This document shows positions 51,816 through 59,902 of a DNA stretch of 64,000 bases, in pieces (position 1 is the first letter of the stretch; every line of letters starts with the position of its first letter). The notes beneath the pieces were generated by a model. It worked only from the letters and a program-made list of their open reading frames with translations. It ran no database searches and had not been told where the DNA came from. This stretch comes from Verrucomicrobiales bacterium. GTDB lineage: Bacteria; Verrucomicrobiota; Verrucomicrobiia; Limisphaerales; J093. The translations under genes and the position numbers were made by a program. The stretch lies in the NCBI GenBank assembly GCA_015075445.1, contig JABTUJ010000018.1:1-64000 (forward strand), read 5' to 3'.

Positions 51816-52315
51816 TGGGTGCCTTGTTCCGTGATGAGCACCAATAGCTCAAGCAACAACTTCTTTTGAAATCCAATGCTGCTGATCAGTACAACTAAAT
51901 CGGTACTTCGGATCTCGGCCCTGCCGGTTGCTTCCCGAGCCGCCGCGGCCCAGTCACTAAAGCTGAACAATCCAAAAACCGTCTCGCATCGTTCCGCCAT
52001 ACGGCTAAAGTGCGCGATATTCGAAAAAGTCGCCTGTTCGGATGCAAGAAGTTCATCTTTTATGGCCGTATCATCCTGCTCGGAGGCAAGGCTGGCGGCG
52101 TAGCGCTTGAACGCGTCCAAGTTGCCACGTAACAGGACGGGATCGAATAGAACACGCTCGGTTCTATGGCCGATGGCCTCCAGAAAGACCTCAATCAAGC
52201 CGGTCGTTCTGTCCGACCGTAAGCGGAAGCCCGTAGTAAAAAGCGTCCGGGTAGGCCACACCCGATCGCGCTTGACGCTGATCGCGACGGTTTTCTTTGC
52301 AGCTCTTTCAGCCAT
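51812..52315 (-). CDS. Hypothetical protein, first gene of the HNH operon
   Basis: 167 residues from the ATG at 52315 (in-frame ATG also at 52333). Readable segments are TLFTTGFRLRSDRTTGLIEV, FLEAIGHRTERVLFDPVLLR, AHFSRMAERCETVFGLFSFS and DLVVLISSIGFQKKLLLELL; the last resembles a leucine-rich helix. No family is recognised. Stop overlaps the middle gene by ATGA. The base composition of this gene and the middle gene is less GC-rich than the surroundings, consistent with a transferred cassette. Confidence 0.7.
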   Translation of the reverse strand: MAERAAKKTVAISVKRDRVWPTRTLFTTGFRLRSDRTTGLIEVFLEAIGHRTERVLFDPVLLRGNLDAFKRYAASLASEQDDTAIKDELLASEQATFSNIAHFSRMAERCETVFGLFSFSDWAAAAREATGRAEIRSTDLVVLISSIGFQKKLLLELLVLITEQGTQ

Positions 52316-52536
52316 GGCCCTGACGAAGAACATGGACGATCCGGCGATTCGCGTCAACGAGGCAAACAGGGCAGGCCTGGACCACCGGACTATCTGGTTT
52401 CCAGTGGGCTAACGACCTGCTGATGGCAACGAACGGCGTCAGTGATGCCACCAGTGCCGCACTCGACCGGATCCGTTCCCGATGCCGGCGAAGCGTCGCC
52501 CTCGGGTCTGCCGGGGCGGCTGTCGTCGGCGTTGGG

Positions 52537-52721
52537 TTTGGCCGGGAAGATCCCGTAGAGCGGCAACTGGCTCTTCGGACACATCCGCCCCCAGTCCCAG
52601 GCCGCGAGCGAGGCTTTCCCCTCGGGGGAGGAAGGGTCGAGCCACCTGCCGGAAATGCGCGTGGTCGGGTTCATGGTCGGTTGCCGGGCAAGATCCTCTG
52701 GGTTCAGAGCGCCGTCAACCG
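52537..52721 (-). repeat. Diverged direct repeat flanking the HNH operon, copy 2
   Basis: About 75% identical to 50522-50702 over the best 100 bp, sharing GTGGTCGGGTTCATGGTCGG-type sequence and GAGCGCCGTCAACCGC. Part of a decayed minus-strand gene. Confidence 0.75.
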
Positions 52722-53446
52722 CTTCCCCCCTGGGCAGGAAGCCGAGCGGCGTCCGCGGCCAGGTCGCCGACCGAGCCGGCGTCTGCCAAGGCGGCCGAGC
52801 GGTGGTGTCGCTGATTCCAGGGTGCCGGGCGGTCCGCGCCGGGTGATCCGGACGCTCGCCCTGGGCCGAGGGCTTCGGATCCGTCCAGGTCCACCGCGCT
52901 TCCGTTCCCATGGCTTGGGGCAGGAACCTCCCTGAACCATCGGGCCGCGTCGGGCCCCGCGGCGGTGGTGCGGCCGAGGGCCCGCCGAGGGCCCGCCGCA
53001 TGTCGGCGCAAGCCTCGCCGCCACCTGGCTGGCCGCGGTTCGGTTGATGGGCTCGGAATCGGGCCAACGGTCTCGGGTTGGTCGGTCGGAGGGGAGACGC
53101 CCCCCCAGTGCCGGTCGGCGCCGATGGAGAGCAAGTCATGGGGGCGACGGCAGACGCCGGCCGCGGAGAGGATCCTGCCTGGGGTCTTCAAGGCGGGGGT
53201 CGATCAGTTGTCATCAAGAGCCGGTCGCTTGGCGGGTCTGTGGGTGCCAGGATGGGGCACAATCTGAGTTCGCCTTATGGCATCAAGGCCGAAGATCGGC
53301 AATGGCGAAGGGGGGCTTTGCCGCCTGGTGACGGCGCATGTCGTGGTTACGGGGTTCTCTTCGGAACCCTTTCTGCGCTTTGGGGCGGTTTCGTTGATTC
53401 TCAAAACCGCCCTCCAAAAGTGCCTTCCACCTTCCACCCCCCCTGG
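52722..53446. other. Decayed stretch, no intact gene
   Basis: About 720 bp of very GC-rich DNA with long chance frames on both strands but no protein-like sequence I can support. It seems to be the remainder of a lost gene upstream of the direct repeat. Confidence 0.45.
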
Positions 53447-53556
53447 CAGCAGGCCATTTGTCTCGCTGCGTTCTGTAAGATGTTGCGAATCAAGGTTGCC
53501 TCAGGGTGGAAGGCAATTGAGACAAATGGCCGAAAATCGAGACAAATGGCCTGCTG
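53447..53556. repeat. Inverted repeat CAGCAGGCCATTTGTCTCG with extra half-sites
   Basis: A perfect 19-bp inverted repeat: 53447-53465 and 53538-53556. Further GAGACAAATGGCC half-sites occur at 53519-53531 and, diverged (GAGACAAGTGACCTGCTGTT), at about 53631. Repeated binding-site-like ends of this kind are seen at the tips of transposons, so this may be a solitary transposon end. Confidence 0.7.
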
Positions 53557-53685
53557 TTCGGGTCGGCTCTTTTTTGGTCCATCCCGCTGATATTCATGCC
53601 GTTGCACCACAAACGCCGCCTTTTCGGTTTGAGACAAGTGACCTGCTGTTCCGTAATTCCCATTGCGGCTCGGTGTGTCCTGGGT

Positions 53686-53703
53686 ACTATTCAAGTGAAT
53701 AGT
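53686..53703. promoter_or_regulatory. Candidate LexA operator (SOS box) of lexA
   Basis: ACTATTCAAGTGAATAGT: two perfect 8-bp arms around AG, ending four bases before the lexA ATG and covering the place of the ribosome-binding site. Position and symmetry fit autorepression. The sequence differs from both the proteobacterial CTG-N10-CAG and the Gram-positive GAAC-N4-GTTC boxes. Confidence 0.65.
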
Positions 53704-53707
53704 TGCT

Positions 53708-54385
53708 ATGGAACCGCTCACGTTGCGCCAGCAAGAGGTGCTCGAGTTCATCCAGACCACCCAACAGCGGTCCGGCGGAGCTCCGACCCTGCGCGAGATC
53801 GCCGCCCACTTCCGCTTTCGCAGCGTGAAGGCCGCCGCAGACCACGTCACCGCCCTGCGCCGCAAAGGATCCTGGCCGGCGAAGCCCAGCGCCCGTTCCC
53901 TGCGGGTGGTGTCCCCCCTGGAATCGCTCCGTCGGCCGGTGGCGGACATCCCGCTTTACGGGTCCATCCCCGCCGGGTTCGCCCGCGAACGCCAGCAGGA
54001 GGCCAAGGGCTGTGTTTCGCTGGACCTGGCCACGCTGGGTTTTCGTCCGACCCCCCGCACTTTCGCCCTCGAAGTGCGGGGGGATTCCATGATCGGCCGC
54101 CACATTGTGGATGGGGATGTGGTGATTCTCGAACACGGCAAGACGCCTCGGAACGGCGATGTGGTGGCGGCGTTGGTCGATAACGAGTCCACCCTCAAGA
54201 CGTTTGTCCAGGAGCACGGCCAGGCGCCTTATCTCAAGGCCGAAAACCCCCGCTACCCCCGACTGCATCCCGTGGGGGAACTGGTCATCCAGGGCGTCAT
54301 GGTGGGGCTGGTGAGGAAATGCAGAAGGCAGAATGCAGAAGGCAGAATGCAGAATGAGGAGGGAGGAAAGAGGAATGAAGGATGA
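53708..54385 (+). CDS. lexA: LexA repressor (S24 family)
   Basis: 225 residues. N-terminal winged helix (MEPLTLRQQEVLEFIQTTQQ, APTLREIAAHFRFRSVKAAA). The autocleavage site is A89-G90 in YGSIPAGFARE; the catalytic dyad is S127 (RGDSMIGRHI) and K164 (STLKTFV). It represses DNA-damage genes and cleaves itself with RecA help. The last ~22 residues (KCRRQNAEGRMQNEEGGKRN) are encoded by a purine-rich repeat that borders the four-helix-bundle cassette; normal LexA ends near residue 203. There is no recognisable Shine-Dalgarno before the ATG, because the palindromic operator occupies that place. Confidence 0.93.
   Translation: MEPLTLRQQEVLEFIQTTQQRSGGAPTLREIAAHFRFRSVKAAADHVTALRRKGSWPAKPSARSLRVVSPLESLRRPVADIPLYGSIPAGFARERQQEAKGCVSLDLATLGFRPTPRTFALEVRGDSMIGRHIVDGDVVILEHGKTPRNGDVVAALVDNESTLKTFVQEHGQAPYLKAENPRYPRLHPVGELVIQGVMVGLVRKCRRQNAEGRMQNEEGGKRNEG
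54318..54361 (+). repeat. GCAGAATGCAGAAG-type repeat, left border of the four-helix-bundle cassette
   Basis: GCAGAAGGCAGAATGCAGAA repeated, then ATGAGGAGGGAGG. Its inverted counterpart lies at 54760-54797. Confidence 0.75.
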
Positions 54386-54752
54386 AGAAGACGGAAGGAA
54401 GCCCGCTGGGACGGAGCTGGCGGCACGCACGAAGTGTTTCGCGCGCAGGATCATCCGGCTTTACGTGGCACTGCCCCAGGAAACGGTGCCCCAAGTGCTG
54501 GGCAGACAGCTTCTCCGTGCCGGCACTTCGATCGGCGCCAACTACCGCGAGGCCAACCGGGGACGTTCCAAGGCGGAATTCATTGCCAAGATGGGCGACT
54601 GTCTCAAGGAAGCGGACGAAACTCTCTACTGGTTGGAGTTATTGATGGAAGAACGTCTCCTGCCCCCCAACCGAATGACCGCTTTGCTGGATGAGGCCGA
54701 TCAGCTCGTCGCCATCTTCGTTTCCATCTCAAAGCGTGCCCGCGGTGACTGA
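54375..54752 (+). CDS. Four-helix-bundle protein (23S rRNA IVS / bAvd-like)
   Basis: 125 residues of the TIGR02436 family. Typical features: a first helix FARRIIRLYVALPQ, then LGRQLLRAGTSIGANYREAN (the GTSIGANYxEA signature), RGRSKAEFIAKMGDCLKEAD, ETLYWLELLMEERLLPP and a last helix LDEADQLVAIFVSISKRARG. Such proteins were first seen encoded inside 23S rRNA intervening sequences and resemble the Avd protein of diversity-generating retroelements; their function is not settled. The ATG follows a very strong GGAGGAAAGAGGA and lies inside the end of lexA. The gene is bordered by inverted copies of a CAGAATGCAGAATG repeat and separates lexA from the polymerase gene. Confidence 0.9.
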   Translation: MKDEEDGRKPAGTELAARTKCFARRIIRLYVALPQETVPQVLGRQLLRAGTSIGANYREANRGRSKAEFIAKMGDCLKEADETLYWLELLMEERLLPPNRMTALLDEADQLVAIFVSISKRARGD

Positions 54753-54759
54753 CCCGTTG

Positions 54760-54797
54760 CCTCCTTCTACATTCTGCATTCTGCATTCGCTTTGCGC
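54760..54797 (-). repeat. Inverted GCAGAATGCAGAAG-type repeat, right border of the cassette
   Basis: CCTTCTACATTCTGCATTCTGCATTCGC, the reverse of the left border repeat, directly before the polymerase start. Confidence 0.75.
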
Positions 54798-55990
54798 GAA
54801 CCGGTGACTCACCTTGACGCCGACGCGTTTTTCGCGGCGGTGGAGCAGGCGGCCGATCCCCGGCTGCGGGGCAAGCCCGTGGCCGTCGGGGGCGAACGGC
54901 GGGGCATCATTGCCAGCGCCAGCTACGAGGCCCGGCGTTTCGGGGTCTACACGCCCATGCCAAGTGTCCGGGCCCGCCAGCTTTGTCCCCAGCTCATCCT
55001 GTTGCCCGGGGACTTCGACAAGTACGAGCAGTTCTCGCGGTGGATGTTCAGCTACGCCGACGATTTCACGCCGAACGTCGAGATCACCTCGATTGACGAA
55101 GGGTACCGCGATCTGCGGGGCGTGCGGCGCCCGGCTGTCGAAAGCGGACCATTCGCGACGCCATCCGGCAGGCGCCGCTGAAGATCACGGTCGCTGGGCA
55201 TCGGCGCGAACAAGCTCGTCAGCCAGATCGCGTCCAAGCTCGGGAAGCCGGCGGCGTTCAAGTTCGTGCCGCCGGGTGAGGAGATCGCCTTTCTCCATCC
55301 GCTGCCCAACCGGTGGCTGCCCGGGATCGGGCCCCAGACGGCGGCCCGGCTGAACGCCGCGGGCCTGGCGGGTCAGGCCTATCTGGCCACATCGCGGAGA
55401 GACGCCCGTCGAGTGGCTGTCGCTGGTGCTGGGGCGTGCGGCGCCGCAGATCCACCGGTTTGCGCGCGGTCTGGATGACCGGCCGGTGGTGCCGGCGAAT
55501 GCGCCGGGCTGGAAGACAGCAGCCAGCAGGAGATTCCTGCAGGACCAGACCGACGAGCTGTCTCTGAGGCCACGCTCCGCTGGCGGATCACCTATGGTTT
55601 CAGGCCCGGCGGATTGCCGGAGGTGCGACGCTGATGGTGAAGGTGCGCTACAACGACCGGACCGAGGATCAGGTGAACGAGAGCCTGGTCGAGCCGACGG
55701 ATCTCGAGACCGACGTGTACGGGCGGCTGGGTCTGATGTTGCGGCGGGCGTGGCGACGGCGCGTCAGCCTCCGGTTGGTGGCGCTCAAGCTGTCCAATCT
55801 CTACGACGGGCGATTTGGCGCCGAACTGCCGTTGGATCGGTCCGCCCAGCAGCGCGAGGCCCGCCGGCGCCTGGCGGACGTGGTGGACCGGTTGCGCGCC
55901 GAACACGGCCGGGACGTCGTGATGCGGGGGCACGACCTGCTGTTGCGACAGGGCGTGCCGGACCCCACCCCGCGAGGGCTGGCTCCGTAA
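54792..55990 (+). pseudogene. dinB: Y-family DNA polymerase (DinB/Pol IV type), several frameshifts
   Basis: The first frame reads THLDADAFFAAVEQAADPRL, GIIASASYEARRFGVYTPMP and NVEITSIDEGYRDLRG, the palm and finger signatures of Pol IV (with the catalytic acids D and DE). It then breaks. RTIRDAIRQAPLKITV continues in another frame from 55145; LGIGANKLVSQIASKLGKPA, FLHPLPNRWLPGIGPQTAAR resume in the first frame from 55194; WLSLVLGRAAPQIHRFARGL lies in a third; and VKVRYNDRTEDQVNESLVEP (little-finger domain) in a fourth from 55634. At least four indels over 0.5 kb. Located after lexA, it was probably an SOS lesion-bypass polymerase. Decay or local sequence errors. Confidence 0.85.
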
Positions 55991-56054
55991 ACTGGAATGG
56001 GAGTGCGGGGGCGACAGGCGGGGGCACGGCGGGGGGCATGCGCCGACGACCATC

Positions 56055-56141
56055 CGACAGGCGAATGGGGACAGGCGAATGGGGACAGGCGAGTACTTTT
56101 TCCAGCCTGTTCATTCGTCTGTCCCCATTCGCCTGTTCATG
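56055..56141. repeat. Hairpin repeat of the GACAGRCGAATGGGGACAGG family, copy 2
   Basis: Left arm with GGCGAATGGGGACAG twice in tandem, right arm TTCATTCGTCTGTCCCCATT CGCCTGTTCATG. The arms pair over most of 38 bp. Related to 12412-12483. Lies between converging genes. Confidence 0.8.
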
Positions 56142-56194
56142 ATCCGGGTCCTCCGTCGGTCATGCCGAACGGGTGGCTACTCACCTGTCGGGGT

Positions 56195-56656
56195 TCATGG
56201 CGGGGTGGCCGTGCGCAGGCGGAAGAAGGCCGATCCGGGATCGCGGGGCAGGGTGAGCTGGAGGTGGTCGCCGACCTGGACGGGTGTCGCCGGTACGGTT
56301 TCCCAAGCGACGGTGTGGCCGAGAGCCGGCGTACGTTCGAGGACGAGCGGACCGGCCGCGGCCGGCCAGGTGAGAACCAGTTCCTGGTTCGCGAGGGTGG
56401 CGGAAAGGACGGGGCGCGTCGCCGGGGGCCAGGGTCCGGGCCAGAAGCCCAGGTGCAGTTCGAACGGGCCGCCGCGGGCCGTGCCGACGTCGGGTTGACC
56501 CAGGGTGAGGTGCACCGCGTAGTTCGCGCTGAGGGCGGTGCCGGCGCCATTGTCCACGCTGACCCAGTCGAGGGCGAAGCGGGGGGCGTCTTCGGCTTGA
56601 ACCGTGAGTCCCCAGGTCAGGGAGGCCGCGGCGAACGAGCGGAGGAGGGCGTTCAT
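56195..56656 (-). CDS. Small secreted protein of unknown function
   Basis: 153 residues. Signal peptide about 1-21 (NALLRSFAAASLTWGLTVQA), then FALDWVSVDNGAGTALSANY, AVHLTLGQPDVGTARGGPFE and LHLGFWPGPWPP, a pattern I have seen in exported Verrucomicrobial proteins that precede or follow larger surface proteins. The C-terminal part (LVLTWPAAAGPLVLERTPAL ... FFRLRTATPP) is beta-rich. It lies 29 bp downstream of the YadA-like gene, likely in one operon. Confidence 0.7.
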   Translation of the reverse strand: MNALLRSFAAASLTWGLTVQAEDAPRFALDWVSVDNGAGTALSANYAVHLTLGQPDVGTARGGPFELHLGFWPGPWPPATRPVLSATLANQELVLTWPAAAGPLVLERTPALGHTVAWETVPATPVQVGDHLQLTLPRDPGSAFFRLRTATPP

Positions 56657-56685
56657 GGCGGGTTGAACAAGGGTTGATCGGGGAG

Positions 56686-58596
56686 TCACCACGCGACCTC
56701 GGCGGTCTGGACACGGGCCACCCAGCGGACACTGTCCGGCGTGGCCGCGCTGTTTGCCTGGATGATCAGGTGGTCGGGGCCGGTGGCCAGGGTGATTCCC
56801 CACGCGGGATCGTCTTCGCCGAGTTCGAGCACGGTGGGGGTACCGACGAAGGCGACGGTGCCGCCGGTGTTTTGGATGACGCCTCGGGCGTGGTACCCGC
56901 CGGAGATCGCGAAGTTGGGTGGCACGCCGGCGCTGCGGCCGGCGATGAGGATGTCGAAGGTCAATGTCCGGTTCAGCTCGATGCGGAGCGGTGCGCTCTG
57001 GCCGTCCAGGCTCAGGACGGCGAGCGGTTGGCCAGGGGCGGTGGCGGCGCGCAGGACGAACACGGAAGACTGGGCGTCGCCCTGGAGGGTGAAAGCCCCG
57101 GCGGCCTGGGCCATCTGACCATGCTGTGAGGCCCGGGCCTGCTGGCCGCCCGGGATGATCGCAAATGGTCCGGTCGCCACATTGGCTTCACCACCGCCGA
57201 CGGACGACTGGGTGCCGTGGGCGTTGTTGCCGACACCGCCGGCCACGGTCGCGCCGAATTCGCGTGCCCAGTTCTCGCCGCCGCCGCTGACGGTGGCGAG
57301 GTCGAGGTGAGCGCGGTTGCCGATGCCGCCGCCGATGGTGGCGCCCACACCGGCGGCGTCGTTGCCGCCGCCGCCGCCGACGGTGGATTGGTCCAGGGCG
57401 CTCGAGTTGTCCTGGCCGCCGGCGATGGTGGCGGCGTTGCCGGACGTCGTGTTGTGCTGGCCGCCACCGATATTGGCGAAGTCGCCCGCGGTCTGGTTGG
57501 AGGCGCCCCCCGCGATGGTGGACGCCGCTCCGCCGGCCAGATTCTGCCAGCCGCCGCCAACGGCCGCATGACTGTTGGTGGCGGCATTGCCCACGCCGCC
57601 GCCGACGACCGCGGCCAGACCGCTGGCCAGGTTGCTGGAGCCACCGCCGATGAACACGTAGTTCGCGTGCGCCAGGTTCGGTTCCGCGCTGTTGCCGCCG
57701 CCGCCGATCACGGCGCCCGCGGCTCCCGTCACGGTGTTGTCCGCGGCGCCGCCGATGAGATTTGGGCTGGGGCTGGCGGGTTCGAGGCGGAGGGCCCGTT
57801 GCTGGTTGACCCGCAGGTCGAGCGGACGGTTGTCGGTGGTGCCCAGGAAATTGGTGGGGGTCGTGGCTGCGTTGCCCGCGAGCAGCCAGGCGGGTGCGGG
57901 GGCAGGGACGACGGCGAACCGGCTACCTGCCTGGACGCTGACCAGGCCGCTCACTGTCGAAGGCAAGGCGGTGCCCACCAACAAGGAGGGGGTGACCGCG
58001 CCGGGGGTGACGGAGGCGGCCGCGGCGGCGTGGATGGCGGTGGGCGCCGGGGTCAGGCGGATGGCGGGTTGCACGGTCACAAACCCCGGCAGGGGTGCGG
58101 CGGGGCTGGCGATGCCGACCGCGCGTCCGGCGTGCTGTTGAAGGGAAGCGGCGGCTTCGGATGGGCGCACGGCCACACGCAAGAAGCGGGCGCGGTCCCG
58201 GAGTTCGTCGTCGGCAAGCACGAAGACGTCGAAGAACGCGGGGCGGAACGTGACGGTGGTGGCAAAGAGGCCGTCCTGCACGCGCACTTCCGGCTGCAGG
58301 CGGTCGTCCAGAGCGTCGCCGTCGGGACCGTCCAGGAGGGTGAAGTGGAAGTCGTACAGGCCCTCGGCGGGTTTGCCGGTCTCGGTCAGACGGCCCTGGA
58401 CGGTGAAGCTGAGGTCTTGGGCGAGGAGGCCGAGGGTGGCCGCGAAGAGGGCAAGACCGGTGAAGAGCGATCTGGGGCGAGGGGTGAGGTTGGTTGGCCA
58501 TGAAGTGCGGAAGCGGCAGGCTGGCAGCCTGCACCACCGGTTCAGGGAGAGCGGCGCGCGGGTGTTGTGGAAGTTAGGCTTCAGAGGAGAGTTCAC
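56686..58596 (-). CDS. Secreted protein with YadA-head-like repeats
   Basis: 636 residues as read from GTG. A hydrophobic export segment (RSLFTGLALFAATLGLLAQD, about 42-61) lies further in than usual, so the true start may be nearer to it. After a beta-rich domain (FTVQGRLTETGKPAEGLYDF) residues about 290-500 hold some 14 repeats of about 14 residues with the pattern G-x-x-A-x-V/I-x-G-G-G-x-x-N-x-A, the left-handed beta-roll of YadA/Hia adhesin heads. The C-terminus (AGAFTLQGDAQSSVFVLRAA ... VRWVARVQTAEVAW) lacks the YadA membrane anchor. Release or anchoring must be by another route. Same-strand neighbour of a small secreted protein. Confidence 0.82.
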   Translation of the reverse strand: MNSPLKPNFHNTRAPLSLNRWCRLPACRFRTSWPTNLTPRPRSLFTGLALFAATLGLLAQDLSFTVQGRLTETGKPAEGLYDFHFTLLDGPDGDALDDRLQPEVRVQDGLFATTVTFRPAFFDVFVLADDELRDRARFLRVAVRPSEAAASLQQHAGRAVGIASPAAPLPGFVTVQPAIRLTPAPTAIHAAAAASVTPGAVTPSLLVGTALPSTVSGLVSVQAGSRFAVVPAPAPAWLLAGNAATTPTNFLGTTDNRPLDLRVNQQRALRLEPASPSPNLIGGAADNTVTGAAGAVIGGGGNSAEPNLAHANYVFIGGGSSNLASGLAAVVGGGVGNAATNSHAAVGGGWQNLAGGAASTIAGGASNQTAGDFANIGGGQHNTTSGNAATIAGGQDNSSALDQSTVGGGGGNDAAGVGATIGGGIGNRAHLDLATVSGGGENWAREFGATVAGGVGNNAHGTQSSVGGGEANVATGPFAIIPGGQQARASQHGQMAQAAGAFTLQGDAQSSVFVLRAATAPGQPLAVLSLDGQSAPLRIELNRTLTFDILIAGRSAGVPPNFAISGGYHARGVIQNTGGTVAFVGTPTVLELGEDDPAWGITLATGPDHLIIQANSAATPDSVRWVARVQTAEVAW

Positions 58597-58716
58597 GGTG
58601 CTTATCTAAACCTCCGCGGGGCGCGGGTCAACAACGGGGTGGGGTCGGGTCGAGGGTCTCGCGTCCAGAGTTCTCGAACCGCAAGACACGTTGTCCGGCA
58701 TGAAACCGCGGCAGAC

Positions 58717-58788
58717 TGTCGGCGCCGACGTGAGGAGGCGTTGTGAACCAGGGGCAACCCCCTTCGCCTCCTCACGTCGGCGCCTACA
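58717..58788. repeat. Palindromic repeat family 1, copy E
   Basis: Arms TGTCGGCGCCGACGTGAGGA GGCG and the complement (one mismatch) with a 24-bp loop. Upstream GGCATGAAACCGCGGCAGAC and downstream GAGATTTCCAGGCT match copy B. Confidence 0.88.
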
Positions 58789-58844
58789 ATGCGTGCGAGA
58801 TTTCCAGGCTGGGGTGGTTACGGCCTGCGGCCGGGAGGTGGTGG

Positions 58845-59891
58845 TTACGCGGGCAGGGGTTCGGGCAGCACGGCGCGGAGGGCTTCCAATTGGCCGGCGG
58901 GGGACACGCGGACTTCGCAACGGGGGGCATTGGCCGCGGCGGGGTCCGGCGTGGGGAGTCCCAGCCAGCGAGCGGGGAGGTCCGAAAGGCGTTGCCAGGT
59001 CTCGCGCCAGGAAACGCCGAGCATCGTGGCCGCATGGAACACGGCCTCGACGGGCGTGGTGGCGGAGCCGGCGAAGTGGGTCTTGCCCGGTTCGCGCACG
59101 ATACGGTCGGGACCCACTTCGAGTTCGAGAGGGCCGAGGTGGTAACGTCCGGGCGGGGCGCCAGCCGCGGCCATGGCGTCGGTCGTGTAGAAGATGCGGT
59201 CGCCGGGGATCAGGCGATGGAGGAGGCGGAAGAGGGGCGGGGAGACGTGGCGTTGGTCGGCGATGAGGCTGATGTTCAGGCCGGGGGTTTCGAGGACGCG
59301 CCAGAGGATGTTGTCGTGGCGGTCGAGGGTTTGGGGGCAGGCGTTGCCGAGGTGGGTAAAGCCGGTGGCGCCGGCGGCCGCGGCTTCGCGAAGGCAGGTG
59401 GCCGGGGCGTTGGTGTGACCGAGGCTGACCTTGAAACCGAGCGAGACCGCCAGCGCGATGGCGTCGAGGGCGCCGCCCCGTTCCGGGGCCAGGGTGAGCA
59501 GGACGAGGTCATCGCCGGTGGCGACGCGGAGTTCGCTGAAATGGTTTGGGGTGGGGTCGAGCATCCAGGCGGGGTTGTGGGCGCCGTGGTAGGCGGGTTC
59601 GCTGGAGAGGAACGGGCCTTCCAGATGCCAGCCGGCGATGGCCGCGCGCAGTTCGGGTGAGCTGTCCCGGGTCTGGCGGAGCTGGCGCAGTTTGGCGAGG
59701 AGCGAGTCCCAGCGATCGGTGATGAGGGTGAGCAGGAAGCGCGTGCAGCCGTTGGCGCGCAGGCCGCGGACGGCGCGTAGCAGTTCGTCGGGACGGACAT
59801 GCGGGGTCTGGAAGTCCACGCCGGCGAAGCCGTTGATCTGGAGATCGAACAGGGGAGGGACCACCGACCCACCGGGGATGGAGGAGTCCAT
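58845..59891 (-). CDS. nagA: N-acetylglucosamine-6-phosphate deacetylase
   Basis: 348 residues from the ATG at 59891, which has GAGAAGG seven bases upstream. Amidohydrolase fold: DLQINGFAGVDFQ near the start, GWHLEGPFLSSEPAYHGAHN (metal-binding E in HLEGPF), VSLGHTNAPA and FTHLGNACPQ (metal-binding H residues) and FYTTDAMAAAGAPPGRYHLG with the catalytic D. It removes acetate from GlcNAc-6-phosphate in amino-sugar and murein recycling. Eleven bases separate it from pgm, so the two are probably one operon. Confidence 0.88.
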   Translation of the reverse strand: MDSSIPGGSVVPPLFDLQINGFAGVDFQTPHVRPDELLRAVRGLRANGCTRFLLTLITDRWDSLLAKLRQLRQTRDSSPELRAAIAGWHLEGPFLSSEPAYHGAHNPAWMLDPTPNHFSELRVATGDDLVLLTLAPERGGALDAIALAVSLGFKVSLGHTNAPATCLREAAAAGATGFTHLGNACPQTLDRHDNILWRVLETPGLNISLIADQRHVSPPLFRLLHRLIPGDRIFYTTDAMAAAGAPPGRYHLGPLELEVGPDRIVREPGKTHFAGSATTPVEAVFHAATMLGVSWRETWQRLSDLPARWLGLPTPDPAAANAPRCEVRVSPAGQLEALRAVLPEPLPA

Positions 59892-59902
59892 GGGCAGCCT
59901 TC

